Source of the DNA: Cymodocea nodosa
Lineage: Eukaryota; Streptophyta; Magnoliopsida; Alismatales; Cymodoceaceae
Direction of reading: 5' to 3'
Assembly: GCA_036874045.1 (NCBI GenBank)
Contig: JAZBRI010000011.1
Coordinates: 3,348,001 to 3,412,000 of the forward strand
Length of the DNA: 64,000 bases
This document shows, one piece after another, positions 1 to 10,201 of this stretch. Both the position numbers and the translations under genes were made by a program. The notes under the pieces are model-generated. The model was not told the DNA's origin, did not search any database, and saw only the letters and a list, made by a program, of their open reading frames with translations. How positions within the stretch are numbered: the first letter of the stretch is position 1; every line of letters starts with the position of its first letter.

Positions 1-355
1 GGATAAATTTTTAGAAAACAAAAGGCTACAAGATAAAATTGAAAAATTGAATGAAAATCTTAAAAATCAATGTGCAGAAAATTCTAGCTCTAATAATGAT
101 ATAAAAAAATTAGAACAAGAAATTGGTAGACTGAAATTTAAACTAGGAGCATTTACTAAAAGAGATAAGAAACTGACAAATATTATTAATAGTTATAAAG
201 TTTTTGGTGATAGAACTGGTATAGGTTTTAACTATGAACCACCAAAAACATATGCTTCTGTTAATTTTGCAAACAGCTATAAAATGGACTATGGAAATGG
301 CTATTTGAAAACAATTAATAAAGAGACAGTTATCTATGGAGATCCCGATGGGTGA
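1..355 (+). pseudogene. gag: gag C-terminal region of element B
   Basis: Frame open from the window start to TGA at 353-355. The residues are Lys/Asn/Glu-rich with heptad-like leucines (for example LEQEIGRLKFKLGAFTK), which suggests a coiled coil. A short tail follows (FGDRTGIGFNY) that resembles the segment after the coiled coil in A1 gag (SYKFGLGFDY). Protease follows in another frame, so a one-base shift or the TGA separates gag from pol here. The zinc knuckle and N-terminal gag domain lie upstream of the window. It would be a capsid and packaging protein if intact. Confidence 0.7.
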
Positions 356-933
356 TGGATAGTGGTGCTTCAAAGCATATGACTGGAGATAAATCTGTCC
401 TAAAAGACCTAAAGAAGATCGATGGAGGAAATGTCAGATTTGGCAATGATCAAAAAGGTAAGATTATTGGTATCAGATCTGTCTATGTAAATGATAAAAT
501 GATTATAGATAATGTCTTACTAGTTGAAAATTTAGAGCATAATTTAATCAGTATTACTCAATTAGAAGATAAAGGTTATATGGTTTTGTTTAAATCTAAG
601 AAGTGCCTTGTTATTGATGAAAACTCTAATGAAGTTAAATTTACTGCTCATAGAAGAAATGATGTATGTTTTCTAAATTTACCTGATGATGTTTCTTCAA
701 CTGATTCCTATTTAATTGCAAATAATTTAGACAATGCATGGTTATGGCATCGTAGACTAGGTCATATTCATATGAAGCAGCTAGATAAGTTAGCTAAGAA
801 GAACCTAGTAGATGGTTTACCCAATTTGAAATTTAAAAGGATAAAATCTGTGATGCATGTGAATTGGGAAAATAGAAGAAGAGTTCTTTTAAATCAGGAA
901 AGCAAATTATATCAAGAAGAATTTTGGAATTAG
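355..933 (+). pseudogene. pol: aspartic protease and GAG-pre-integrase of element B
   Basis: Starts within the protease active-site motif D-S-G-A-S-K-H-M-T-G (Asp is the second residue from the ATG at 355), which is typical of Ty1/copia retropepsin. A pre-integrase zinc-binding segment follows with LWHRRLGHIHMKQLDKL. The matching second zinc pair (K-I-C-D-A-C-E-L-G-K) is readable at about 843-872 but in a different frame, so a one-base frameshift near 840 breaks the polyprotein. The protease would cleave Gag-Pol. The annotated ATG is the first Met of a polyprotein segment, not a real start. Confidence 0.85.
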
Positions 934-2003
934 TTCACATGGATTTATTTGGCCCTACTAGAACAGAAAGTTTAGGTGGAAAGAAATATGTATTTGTTCT
1001 AGTTGATGATTTTTCAAGATATACTTGGGTAATATTTCTAAGACATAAGAGTGAAGTATTTGAGGAGTTTAAAATTTTTTTGAATATGATTCAAAATGAA
1101 AAGCAATTGAAAGTTCAGAAAATTAAGAGTGATCATGGAGGGGAATTTGAAAATGAAAATATGGAAAAACTTTGCCAAGATCTAGGAATAGAACATAGAT
1201 TTGCCTTTCCTAGAGCCCCTTCTCAGAATGGAGTTGTGGAGAGAAAGGATAAATCTCTTCAAGAAATGGCTAGAACTATATTGAATGAAAACAAGATTGC
1301 TTATTATTTTTGGGCTGAGGTAGTTAGTATTGCATGTTATATTTTAAATAGAGTAACCCTAAGAAGAGACATGAATAAGACTCCTTTTAAGCTATGGATG
1401 GGAAGAATTCCTAAAGTTCATTATTTTAAAGCTTTTGAATCTAAATGTTTTATTCTGAATACAAAAGAGAATAAAGATAAATTTGAAGTAAAATCTGATG
1501 AAGGTATATTTTTGGGATATTCTTCAAGAAGTAAAGCATATAGAATTTATTACAAAATTTCTTTAGCTGTTGAAGAATCTATGCATGTAAATTTTGATGA
1601 AGAGCCAAGTAATACTTCAAAAGAAATTATTGATACTTCAGATTATGAATGTGATGAATCAAATATTGGAGAATCTAGTACCATGGGTCAAGAAAGAAAT
1701 GATAATCTTTTGACTCATAAATTTTTTCCTCAACACCCTAAGGAGTTTATTATTGGTGATATTTCTAAAGGTGTGCAAACAAGATCTAGGATTAATGTTT
1801 CCGGGTGTTATGCATTTCTATCTGTAATAGAACCTAAAAACATTGATGAGGCATTAAATGATGAATTTTGGATTAGTGTCATGCAGGAAGAACTTAATCA
1901 ATTTAGAAGAAATAAAGTTTGGGACTTAGTTCTTAAAACTCTAGATCATTCAATTATTGACACTAAATGGATATTTAAGAATAAATCTGATGAATTAGGA
2001 CAG
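924..2003 (+). pseudogene. pol: integrase core and start of reverse transcriptase, element B
   Basis: The integrase catalytic core (rve) is clear: the first Asp lies in HMDLFGPTRTESLGG, the second in SDHGGEFENENME, and the Glu in QNGVVERKDKSLQEMART, giving a D,D-35-E triad. The C-terminal part has FIL-NTKENKDKFEVKSDEGIF and GYSSRSKAYR, typical of copia integrase. The RT start follows: EPKNIDEALNDEFW and TKWIFKNKSDELGQ. RT stops abruptly at about 2003, where the LTR of element D begins. Nothing of the RT palm, including the YVDD box, is present on this side or at 23129. Confidence 0.9.
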
Positions 2004-2030
2004 GTAAGTCCAAAAAGGGTAAGTCCACGG
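2003..2030. other. deletion junction with duplicated GGTAAGTCC
   Basis: Copia RT sequence ends at about 2003 and element D's LTR is recognisable from about 2011. The 9-mer GGTAAGTCC occurs twice in 28 bases (from about 2003 and again from 2018), whereas the other LTR copy has it once (21681). The first 160-170 bases of this LTR and most of copia RT are missing. This looks like a repaired deletion that spanned the copia/LTR boundary. Confidence 0.6.
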
Positions 2031-3475
2031 ATTTTTAATTTATCGACCAATCAATAGATTAGACTGAAAATTTAATCTCAATCAGATATGTTAATATGCA
2101 CTTCAGATAAAAATTTTCACACTTAAAAACGCACAAATGGTATGACTGAAAATTCGGGGATTGAAAATGATGCATAATATTGGAAACTTCTGTGTGTTAA
2201 CAACAGTATATTAAAAACCTTATAAATCCCAAATTTCTCAACTAAAAATTACAAAATCAGATGCGTTGCAAAATAGACAGAATATAGATATTAATGAAAT
2301 GTTTATTCGAATTTTTATGCTATCTGAGTTGTGAGAAAAACACGTTACAATCATGACAAAAGAGTCTCAGACCGAATTCTGTGCTCCATAGAGTTATAGC
2401 TTCAAAATGGCAACAAATCTTCTCGGATTGCTATGAAATTTTACAGAATCACAGAAGACTTCTAATAGCACGTTTAAGATTTTTTGCAGAATTTTTAGTT
2501 AAACAGAATCGCTCCAGAACGCATATGAACTCACGGAATAATAACAGATCAACAAAACTGCAAATCTGCAAACAACATGCACAACCTTCAACGAATTCTA
2601 TGTTGTTTCATGCATAACAGAATGTAATATCCAGATTTCAACATCAACAAACAACAATATATGAATATATATCAATAACAACACCTGTTTTTATGATTTT
2701 CAGATGAAAAGAACAAAGATTCACGGATTCAAAAAGGAACAAACAAACAACAACGAATCTATTTTCTACTTTTACCCTATTACAATGAAAACTAAGAACA
2801 TAAATAACTACCTACGTGAAACATGATAAAAAATGATACATCTGAAGCCAAAGAAGAGGGGAAAGGGGAGAAACGATTTGTGGAACCTCACAAATAAAGA
2901 AGAGAACCCTTGTAGTGGTGGACGTCCCTCCTCCAAGATGTGGGATGAAGGCTTTCACGTTGGAGATGACTTGTGGGATGAAGATAATGAGATACGAGTT
3001 GAAGAGATGTGGTGGAATGACCGGCGTTCTCCTTCCATGCTTCAAGACGTGGAGCTCCAAGAGGGGGTGACGGCTGGTGGTGTTGGAGGTGGAAAACAAA
3101 AACTCTAAGAGAGAAGACCTAGACGTGCATCACTCTCTTTTATAGAGAGAGTTTCCAAGTTTGGAGATCCATCTTTCATTCAACGATTGGGATTAAATCC
3201 CACTTGATTTTCTTTCTCCAATCTTCAATTTCTATGATCTTCAATTGAATTATAAACTTTTCACAACAATAAATACATCAAAATATCAAGTCATCCATAA
3301 AATTCATAAATGATGCATGTTTGAAATAATTTCCTACTTTTAACTGTATAAAATGGGGATTGGTTCTTATTGGTTAAATAATGAAATAAATGCATAATAT
3401 GACTTTAATAAATCTCATGTAAATATATTTAACCAATAAGATCCTATAAAAATATGCAACATTTTAATCCAAACA
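2011..3475 (-). repeat. 3' LTR of element D (truncated at its U5 end)
   Basis: Aligns by eye with 21670-23128 over its full length with scattered, mainly transition, differences. It ends in TCCAAACA at 3468-3475, identical to the other LTR. About 160 bases at the left end (minus-strand U5 end) are missing. The short ORFs at 2381-2617 and 2812-3108 lie wholly inside this LTR and are repeated in the other copy. I do not regard them as genes. Confidence 0.85.
3137..3144 (-). promoter_or_regulatory. probable TATA box of element D LTR
   Basis: The minus strand reads TATAAAAG, flanked by GA/CT-rich sequence; the same site occurs in the other LTR near 22790. Position within the LTR is plausible for a U3 promoter. 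Transcription was not tested. Confidence 0.45.
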
Positions 3476-5510
3476 AACTCCCCCATGCTTAAACTTTTAC
3501 TCGTCTCGAGTAATAAAAACAACTAAAAATCAAGAACTTGAAATCATACGAAAAATTATTCAGTTCACTTGTCACTATTGAACTCGTTGGGCATGGTGGT
3601 GGCTCAAACTAATATCACAATCTCTCACAATGTCCTCCAGTTTCAACAAGTTTACACTATTGGAATGAGAAGTCACCTGTCCATAAGAACTATTTTGCCT
3701 TGAACAAAAGGGATTCACACCCTCACTACTCAAGAAAAATCTCCTTCTATAACAATATGATAATGAATCAAATGAAAGAAATATGTGGTAGTGATTAACT
3801 CCCTCCCTTCAAATGAGATAAGTCAGAAAATGCTTAGAATGAACAACCAAAGTATCACATCATAGCGTGCTAATCAACCCACTCTTAAGAAAATAAAAGA
3901 AGCTAGACACTTGAGAAAGCCCACTACTTCCTCACATCTCATATATCTCCGAGCCCCCTTTCTACATTGAAAGCTCTTATTTTTCTTTTCTACTTTTTTT
4001 TTTTCTTTCTCTTTTCATTTCAAATTCTTTTCTTCTTCTTTTTTTTAGGCCACTTTGGCCCTTTTTTTTTTTTCAACAATATAATTTTCCAATGGTATCA
4101 AACACCTTATTTCACCATTAAGCCTAACCTACCCCAAGAAACTCCTTAGCATGCCAAATGTGATAACTTAGGTGTTTTCCTAAACACATCCTTCAAAATC
4201 TCGTAGAAGTTTGGGATGGTCCTAAATATCTCACGAAAGGTCATGTAATGAATAACCTGATTATGGTGGCACTCGGCTTAAGGATCACTCAGAAAAGATG
4301 TATAAAAATAACAAGGCGTAAGTTCAAGTGACCAGGAAGACTCAACTCAAAACACAAATAGCTTAAACTCATCTTCTTTGGAGAACATCACTATTAGGTC
4401 CTGTGCTTTTTGGTCCTGGAGTCTCATCACTCAAAAGGAAATGAGGTTGTCCCATAAAATCTAATAGTGACAACTGAATAGACAATCTCATCAATTGTAT
4501 TTTTCAAGTAAAAATACAATAAAATCATGCATCTAAAATTTTAAAATATGAGCCTATCAAAGCAATTGTAATGGAATGAAATTCACCTTCCCCCCATGCT
4601 TAAATCTGACATTGTCCTCAATGTAATATAAAAGAGGGGATATAGATATCATACCAGATTGAAGTCACTTAAAGTCAAACCTTATTCCATACCTGTGATG
4701 CCTGCGTGGAATTCTTGTTAGAAAAATATCTTGAAAATTACATATAAGGCATGTACTAATGGTTATAAGTTGAAGATAATACAACATAATCTATAATGAA
4801 ATAACTGTTTCAGCCTACTACATGTTGTCTTATTCATGCATCATTAAATTATATGCTAATCAAAGAAAGAAAAACCTTGGTCAATTTGATCAATAAAGTG
4901 TTGAATTTCTACATCCATCTTCTTTCGTGGTTTCGCATTCGTCATCTTTGGCTCTTCATCTTTGTTTGTCTTATCAAAGTAATAGATGTAATCATCTTCA
5001 TAGCACTTCTCAGAGGTGAGCATAGACTTCTCTATTACAGCATTGGAATTTCTTGCACTTGTAGATGGTTGTGTTGCGGTGACAAGAGCTTTTCCTTTTT
5101 CTACCCATGTTACTTTTGCTGGTTATGCTTGTTGCTTTGTTTTTCCTTTTGATTGACGATTCTTCCTAGCTTTTGTAGTCTCCATGTGTTAAACCTGTGA
5201 AAAACTTCTATAAGAGCTACATGTGGATAAGCAACAGTTATGATAAAACAATAATAAGTATTTTAGCACATGAAATAATAAACATGAACTTCAGTAATGA
5301 AACAACAATTATAACAATAATGCACATCAGATAATCTCCATAAAATAAGATCACACTCCACAATACCATAGATAAGAAAAATAGACAACAAAAGAGTAAA
5401 ATAAAATAAAACTTCTAACTACTAAACTAAATTAATATAGTGAAACAAACTAAAAGAAAACACACAAAACAAAGATAAAAGGAAAAGAAAAACAAAATCT
5501 ACTATTCCAT
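3476..5510. other. non-coding region between integrase and 3' LTR of element D
   Basis: Two kilobases with no supportable gene on either strand; the short ORFs here are AT-rich or pyrimidine runs (for example 3967-4149). In many Athila elements this place holds an env-like ORF, but I see none. The phrase CCCCCATGCTTAAA occurs at 3480 next to the LTR and again at about 4593, so the PPT-adjacent sequence is partly duplicated. Confidence 0.6.
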
Positions 5511-6457
5511 TTATTCATATTGAGGTTCCTGCAAATTCTCCTCTCTAGCTTTGAATTCAATACCAGCAGGTGTCTTCAAAATAGGCTTGAGCCTTTGTCC
5601 ATTAACTTTGAAAATGGTGTGGTCTTTAGGATTCTTGATATCTACGGAACCATAAGGATATACCTTATGCACCACAAAAGGCCTAGCCCAACGAGATCTT
5701 AACTTACCAGGATGAGTATGAAGCCTAGACATATACAACCAAACATCTTGTCTAGGGACAAATGATTTCTTACTTATCTTTTTATCATGAATAGCTTTCA
5801 TTTTCTCTTTCCCTGAGGCAGTTCTTACATAAGCTTCATCCCTCATCTCCTCTAATTCTACCAATTGAAACTTCCTAAGTGGGCCAACTACTTCTAAATC
5901 CAAATTGAGTTTCTTTATAGCCCAAAAAGCTTTATGCTCCAATTCTGCTAGCAAGTGACAAGCTTTCCCATATACCATTCTATAGGGGGTCATTCCAAGA
6001 GTAGTCTTGTAAGCAGTTCGGTATGCCCATAATGCATCCACTAACTTATCTACCCAATCCCTTCTTGTGTGGTTAACCATCTTTTCCAAAATTGTCTTAA
6101 TTTATTTATTAGCACTCTCAACTTGACCACACATTTGGGGTGATAAGGGGTAGCAATTTTATACACAATTCCATATTTTCTCATTAAAGCCTCAAAACTT
6201 CTGTTGCAGAAATGTGTGCCCCTATCACTTATAATAGCTCTAGGCATACCAAACCTTGATATAATATTATTTCTTACAAATTTCACAACTACCTTGTTAT
6301 CATTAGTTCTGGTAGGGATAGCTTCAATCCACTTGGAAACATAATCAACTGCCAACAACACATAAAGATATCCTGCTGAAATGGGAAATGGGCCCATGAA
6401 GTCAATCCCCCAAACATCAAATACTTCAACTTCAATAATGGGGTTGAGAGGCATCAT
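5511..6457 (-). pseudogene. pol: integrase of element D (core and C-terminal part)
   Basis: Read on the minus strand, the core begins with [16 protein letters not shown] (first Asp) and continues with [19 protein letters not shown] (second Asp). The frame then shifts near 6100-6120, before the region expected to hold the catalytic Glu. The second frame (6089 to 5511) carries the Athila-type C-terminal part: [31 protein letters not shown], and [17 protein letters not shown] followed by [11 protein letters not shown]. Zinc-binding residues C-A-R-C-Q-Q-L-G lie just upstream (about 6480-6510), preceded by an in-frame TAG (about 6553-6555). The enzyme would insert cDNA; this copy is broken. Confidence 0.88.
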
Positions 6458-6952
6458 GTTCCTCTTTGAAATTTTTCCTAGTTGTTGACATCTGGCACAA
6501 CTTATACAATATTGATGTGCATCCTTGAATAAAGTTGGCCAGTAAAATCCACACTACAGTACCTTAGCAGTAGTCTTCCCAAAGCCGAAATGTCCCTCAC
6601 ATGCTTGGTCATGGCAAAAGGAAAGAACACTCCTAACCTCATTGTTAGGGATGCAACGTCTCAAGATCAAGTCTGGACATTGCTTAAACAAATAAGGATC
6701 ATCCTAGTAAAAATACTTGACTCGAGACAAGAAGATCTTCCTATCCTGCCTTGTCCAATCATGTGGCATCAATCCCATGAATAAATAATTAACAATATCT
6801 GCAAACTATGGGACGACATTAACCATTAAAACTTGCTCGTCAGGAAATGACTCTCCAACTTCTGAATTTGAGGGTGCTAACTGCAGTCTGGATAAATGAT
6901 CAACTACAACATTTTCACATCCTTTCTTGTCTTTGATTTCAATATCAAATTC

Positions 6953-8074
6953 CTACAACAATAAAATCCATCTCATCAAACTTGATTTGGCATCCTTCTT
7001 TGCCAACAAATACTTTAATGCTGCATGATCTGTATACACAATTACTTTGGCTCCAATCAGATATGACCTAAATTTCTCCAAAGCAAATACAACAGCCAAA
7101 AGTTCTTTCTCAGTGATTGCATAATTGAGCTGAGCATCATTGAGGGTTTTGCTGGCATAACAAATTACATATGGAAGCTTATCAATTTTTTGTCCCAATA
7201 CTGCCCCTACTGCAAAATCAAAAGCATCACACAACCTTAAAAGGATATGCCCAATTAGGAGATTGGACAATAGGGGATGATACAAGCTGATTCTTAATCT
7301 TATAAAATGCTTCCTTGCACTCTTGGTTGAACAAAAATGGGACATCTTTTAACAAGTTCGTTAAGGGTCTAGCTATCTTGCTAAAATCCTTAATGAACCT
7401 CTTGTAAAATCCACATGGTCTAGAAAGGATCTTATATCTTTAACTATTTTAGGCTCAGGTAGATTGGCAATTAATTCCACTTTTTCCTTATCCACTTCCA
7501 ATCCTTTCTTAGAGACCACGTGTCTCAACACAATTCCACTTTGGACCATGAAATGACACTTTTCCCAATTTAAGACCAGCTTCTTCAATTTGCATCTTTC
7601 TAGCACTGATCTTAAATTCTTCAAACATTCATCATATGGAGATCCAAAAATAGAAAAATCATCCATGAAAATCTCAAGACAACTCTTAGTCATTTCATTA
7701 AAAATGCTCATCATGCACCTTTGGAAAGTTGCTGGTACATTACAAAGTCCAAAAGGCATTCGCCTATATGCAAACGTTCCAAAAGGGCATGTGAAGGTTG
7801 TCTTCTCTTGGTCTTCAGGTGCCACAACAATTTGATTATAACCCGAGTATCCATCAAGAAAGCAATAATATTCTTGCCTTGCTAATTTTTCTAACATTTG
7901 ATCAATAAAGGGTAATGGAAAATGATCCTTCCTAGTGGCGGCATTGAGCTTCCTATAATCAATACACATATGCCAACCAGTTTTGTAGGATCGTACGGCT
8001 ACACAAGAGGGGGATGAATTGTGTATTTTTAATATTTTCTGAAATATAATTGAAACTTTAAAACTCAAAAACAA
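6953..8074 (-). pseudogene. pol: reverse transcriptase (palm) and RNase H of element D
   Basis: The minus strand reads CIDYRKLNAATRKDHFPLPF, FLDGYSGYNQI, CPFGTFAYRRMPFGLCNVPATFQ and the catalytic box IFMDDFSIF (about 7650-7670, FMDD form). RNase H of Ty3/gypsy type follows at 7345-6953: [34 protein letters not shown] and [14 protein letters not shown] is interrupted at 7983/19322 by element A1: the QT of the upstream part and GW of this part meet across the target duplication. A frameshift separates RT from RNase H near 7345-7373. Confidence 0.92.
7979..7983. repeat. target-site duplication AGTTT, left copy, of element A1
   Basis: AGTTT precedes the TGTAGG start of the left LTR and is repeated at 19322-19326 after the ACTCAACA end of the right LTR. 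Removing A1 and one copy brings the two parts of the Athila RT together. Confidence 0.95.
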
Positions 8075-9702
8075 GTCGAGACATTGTTTTCATAAAATCA
8101 TTTTTATTCAAGGTTTCAATTACAATATACAATTCAATTCTCCTTAGAAATTGTAGATGCAATTATAACTCGATACCATGTATCATCTAAACAATTTCAT
8201 AACTACAAACAGAGAAAACTAATTTACGGAATTTAAAACATTTCTCCCTGTTTGAGATATTTCTTCTTCTTCTTCTTTCTTCTTCAGCAATTCTTTAGTG
8301 ACAAATATCTTGTCTTTCTTTGCTTCACCGAATTTGCTTTCACTTGATACTTCAATTCTTTAGTGACATAAATTTAAATTTTTCTACTTTACTGAATTTT
8401 CTTCCAATTGAGAGATTTTGCACGAAGAGGTGTTTTTAATCCCTGAAAAAGATTTTTCTTTTGGTGTGCAGGGATAGTTTGATCCTTGAAAAGATTTTCG
8501 TTTTGTGTGCAAGGATGGTTTGATCAACAAGAATTCTATGCCTTTTATACTGTATCTTCATTTCATGCATATCCTTCACGTTTAACCACTACTAGTTTTC
8601 CACTTCTCCACGTCTTTTCTTTTTCCTTCATCGAAACACACACATTCTAACCCACGTTTATATTTCGAATTTTCTTTAATCATCAATCCTGGATCTCTAA
8701 AAAATTTCCAGCAAAATAAACTTTCTCGTCTAAAAAATTTTTCATCATTGTAATAAGAAGTCGTTACTTTAATGTTAACTAAATGAGTAACACAAGTATA
8801 TATATATATCTTAATGTTTCTAACTTAACGAGTTCCTCATGTGCCATTTCACTAACAAGTACTGTAGCTAACTCAATGAACTAAGTCTGTGGTGTTATGC
8901 TAACTCAACGAACCAGCTTAACCCTTCTTTCGGAAGGTTAAACAATAACTCACCAAAAATAGTTTAAGTTTCGGATAGTTATGGACTTAAGTAATTGAAA
9001 AACTCTTTATATTATAAAACTAGTGAGACACGTGTCAAGACCTGAAAACATGACTTAAGTTACCTTTCGGATAGTTACGACTGTAAGTCTCTAAAAAAAC
9101 TTTAACTCACTGATTCAATAATAAACAAATGTTTTTATAATAAGAATTTTACCACGTGCAAAAATAACAACTTAAGTTTATAACTCTAACCTAACGCGTT
9201 GCCTTAGTGTTCAATATAGCAACTCAACGCGTTTAGTTATGTTAACTTAACGAGTTAAACATGTGCACCTCACGTGATACAATACAATATTCGTAACTTA
9301 TAATTTCACCACGTCTATAACACTAACTTAACGAGTTATCACGTGACCTATTTTAACCTTTAAGCCTCTAACTTAACAAGTTCTCACGTGACCACTATAC
9401 AAACAAAACTCTAACTTAACGAGTTGTCTAAACGTGCACTGTTCATGATACAGAAGATATAACTATAAAACATATCATGCTTTTCAATAAAAACACACGT
9501 TAACTTAACGTTTAGCTAAATGAGAAATTAATGCAACGAAATGACTAGTTATTAACTTCAGATCCAATACAGACAAGTATTTATATCAGTAAGCTTTTTC
9601 TGTATAAATTGATGATTTTAATTTCTTTTCACAAGCAATAGTAATTGAGCAAATATGATTATTTTCATTCTGCACACATCATCAAAACAAAAATACTCAA
9701 CA
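7984..9702 (-). repeat. 3' LTR of element A1
   Basis: 1719 bases, closely similar to 17569-19321. On the minus strand it begins TGTTGAGTATTTTTG and ends CGTACGATCCTACA. Its U3 part contains many copies of TAACTTAACGAGTT (for example 8821-8834), CACGTG and TTTCGGATAGTTA. A poly(A)-type AATAAAA lies near 8100 on the minus strand. Confidence 0.93.
8541..8549 (-). promoter_or_regulatory. probable TATA box in A1 3' LTR
   Basis: The minus strand reads TATAAAAGG. The same box occurs at the equivalent place in the other A LTRs (18126-18134, 49289-49297 on the plus strand, 61088-61096), so it is conserved within the family and is the best candidate for the U3/R promoter. Confidence 0.6.
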
Positions 9703-10201
9703 ATCTCTCCCTTTTTGATGATGACAAAACCATATTAAATCAAGTATGAAATATATGTAACTCAATAAAGCACCTTCGTTGGGTTAACTTTTCATTCAAC
9801 AAACAAGTTTGTTGACTTAAGTTCACTTAAGCTTATTTCTATTGTTTGTGTAAATATCACCTCTCGAAACTAAAACTCTCAGATGTCAATAATTATATAA
9901 GTATTAGTTTTCTAATTATCATCTGTCAGATTACAATAACCATTTAAATAGCATCTCCTTTTATAATATATATATGCAATTAAGATCATAATCATCTTTT
10001 TATAATATTTCTCCCCCTTTTTGTCATTAATCAATAAGATAATTACAGAGAATATATATATATATAAGAGAATTACAACAACTCTTTCTATAAACAAGAA
10101 TAATAATTGAACACATTTATAGAAAAAAATGTATTGTTCAATGAATCAAACAAGTAATACAAACATTACATTTTGTACTCAAAAATGAACAAAAACAGTT
10201 A
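9703..10201 (-). other. PPT region of A1 with two polypurine tracts
   Basis: Non-coding. The LTR-proximal tract (minus strand of 9703-9716) reads AAAAAGGGAGAGAT directly before the LTR. A second tract (minus strand of about 10008-10025) reads GACAAAAAGGGGGAGA, about 300 bases further in. The same pair occurs in A2 and A3. No gene is seen; the ORF at 9912-10097 is AT-rich and unsupported. Confidence 0.6.

Noticed and set aside
2812-3108. Overlapping ORFs of about 90 codons on both strands in the D LTR (also 22465-22752)
   Set aside because: They lie wholly within LTRs, differ by frame-breaking changes between the two copies, and have no recognisable domain.
3967-4149. Phe-rich ORF resembling a membrane peptide
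   Set aside because: It is the translation of poly-T/TTC runs.
8790-8812. Short TA microsatellites (also 18380-18395, 35488-35503, 10050-10065)
   Set aside because: Ordinary short AT repeats; no further structure.
9000-9480. CRISPR-like spaced repeats formed by TAACTTAACGAGTT
   Set aside because: Unit lengths and spacings vary, no unique spacers, and the setting is a plant LTR.
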